A model generated the notes under the pieces. The model saw only the letters and a program-made list of their open reading frames with translations. It did not search any database and was not told the origin of the DNA. From NCBI GenBank assembly GCA_031268175.1, contig JAIRXR010000009.1, positions 1-54,669 of the forward strand: DNA of 54,669 bases, given 5' to 3'. The position numbers and the translations under genes were made by a program. Below, one piece after another: positions 54,231-54,669 of the stretch. The DNA is from Puniceicoccales bacterium (GTDB lineage: Bacteria; Verrucomicrobiota; Verrucomicrobiia; Opitutales; JAIRKQ01). Every line of letters starts with the position of its first letter. Position 1 is the first letter of the stretch.

Positions 54231-54270
54231 AAAAAAAGTAGCCGCGAGCTTTTTTAAAAAAACTCACGGC
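54231..54270 (-). terminator. Intrinsic terminator of the rRNA operon
   Basis: On the minus strand GCCGTGAGTTTTTT pairs with AAAAAAGCTCGCGGC (one or two G-T pairs), about 15 bp, followed by TACTTTTTTTAA. It lies 4 nt beyond the 5S 3' end and before the FkbM start. Confidence 0.85.
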
Positions 54271-54274
54271 ACAG

Positions 54275-54391
54275 ACCCGGCAACTATCTACTCTCGCACG
54301 GCAGCGTGGCCGCACTACCATCGACGGCTGAAGGCTTAACGAACGTGTTCGGAATGGGAACGTGTGTTTCCCTTCGCCTGTGATCACCGGG
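54275..54391 (-). rRNA. rrf: 5S ribosomal RNA
   Basis: 117 nt on the minus strand. Helix I is formed by CCCGG at the 5' end and CCGGG at the 3' end. The universal parts GGAAACACACG, CCGAACACG and GGTAGTGCGG, GTGCGAGAGTAG are present. It follows the 23S gene after about 175 nt. The ends are estimated to within a few bases. Confidence 0.93.
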
Positions 54392-54567
54392 AAAATTTTC
54401 TCTGAAATCTCGTATTCGATGGCACACCTGTCACCGGAAGATAAAGTTCCAACACCTATGCGCTGGGCAACTCCGATGGCTTTTTCGATAATACTCGATC
54501 AAAAATCATAAAATATTCATAATTTAATGCACTGCGGGCCCCATGTCTTAAAAGACGTTGCGAAGAA

Positions 54568-54669
54568 AAATAAAACCTCACGAGTCATTAGTATCGGTTA
54601 GCTCAATGCATTACTGCACTTACACATCCGACCTATCAACCTGGTAGTCTACCAGGACTCTTTAGGAGG
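54568..54669 (-). rRNA. rrl: 23S ribosomal RNA, 3' end (cut by window edge)
   Basis: Minus-strand sequence CTACCAGGTTGATAGGTCGG, then GTGTAAGTGCAGTAATGCAT and GAGCTAACCGATACTAATGA is the conserved 3' end of bacterial 23S rRNA. The rest lies beyond the right edge. The 3' end is placed near 54568 by comparison with the usual ending after GTGAGG. Confidence 0.93.

Overview
The window looks like the chromosome of a Gram-negative, host-associated bacterium of the PVC group, most likely Verrucomicrobiota (Opitutales/Puniceicoccales-like). That placement is an inference: no 16S rRNA is in view and no search could be run. Evidence for an outer membrane is a Lol lipoprotein exporter, LPS heptosyltransferase-type genes and a beta-barrel protein. 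Evidence for life in or on a host is a non-flagellar type III secretion export apparatus (SctS-SctT-SctU), chlamydia-style TyrP and BrnQ amino-acid permeases, and several unknown genes that look like secreted effectors.

Layout. 1-288 is the start of an FkbM-like gene cut by the window edge. 378-7817 holds pyruvate phosphate dikinase, then SpoIID-like, LolC/E-like, LolD-like and lactate/malate dehydrogenase genes. 7809-15912 (minus) is dnaE followed by a four-gene Gld-type ABC export cluster. 16031-16810 is a candidate OTU-type cysteine protease. 16993-18880 is a BPL_N-domain protein with TyrP. 19104-21438 is an AlkD-like protein and pgi, closed by a 48-bp perfect palindrome that probably terminates from both sides. 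21530-25266 (minus) is a beta-barrel protein, a heptosyltransferase, gpsA and a RodZ-like gene. 25330-25722 is a candidate oriC, followed by dnaA. 27244-28229 holds two accessory genes, one with a YoeB/Txe-type toxin domain. Then come ftsY, an MBL hydrolase, rsmG, rsmA and sctU-sctT-sctS (28287-33687). 33823-35523 is a GT9 plus methyltransferase fusion. 35546-39807 (minus) holds tsaE, a CPBP protease, a minimal GspE-like ATPase, psd and a Gfo/Idh oxidoreductase. tRNA-Asn, tRNA-Met and a Nudix gene follow, then pgk-tpiA-ftsK (41308-45776).

From 46 kb to the right edge the DNA is accessory and partly decayed: two large acidic effector-like proteins, a CatB-type acyltransferase pseudogene, AlaX, a small P-loop kinase, a broken Sel1 gene, brnQ with an attenuator-like leader, and a FkbM plus truncated-acyltransferase pair lying between a good 5S rRNA gene and a degenerate second 5S copy. 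The 3' end of a 23S rRNA gene closes the window.

How the genes fit together: PpdK, Pgi, Pgk, TpiA and Ldh/Mdh describe a sugar-based, probably fermentative core; GpsA and Psd serve phospholipid synthesis; LolC/E-LolD and the LPS genes build the envelope; TyrP and BrnQ suggest scavenging of aromatic and branched-chain amino acids. The most interesting layer is the set of putative type III substrates. At least two of them start almost exactly at the predicted transcription start, so they may be leaderless.
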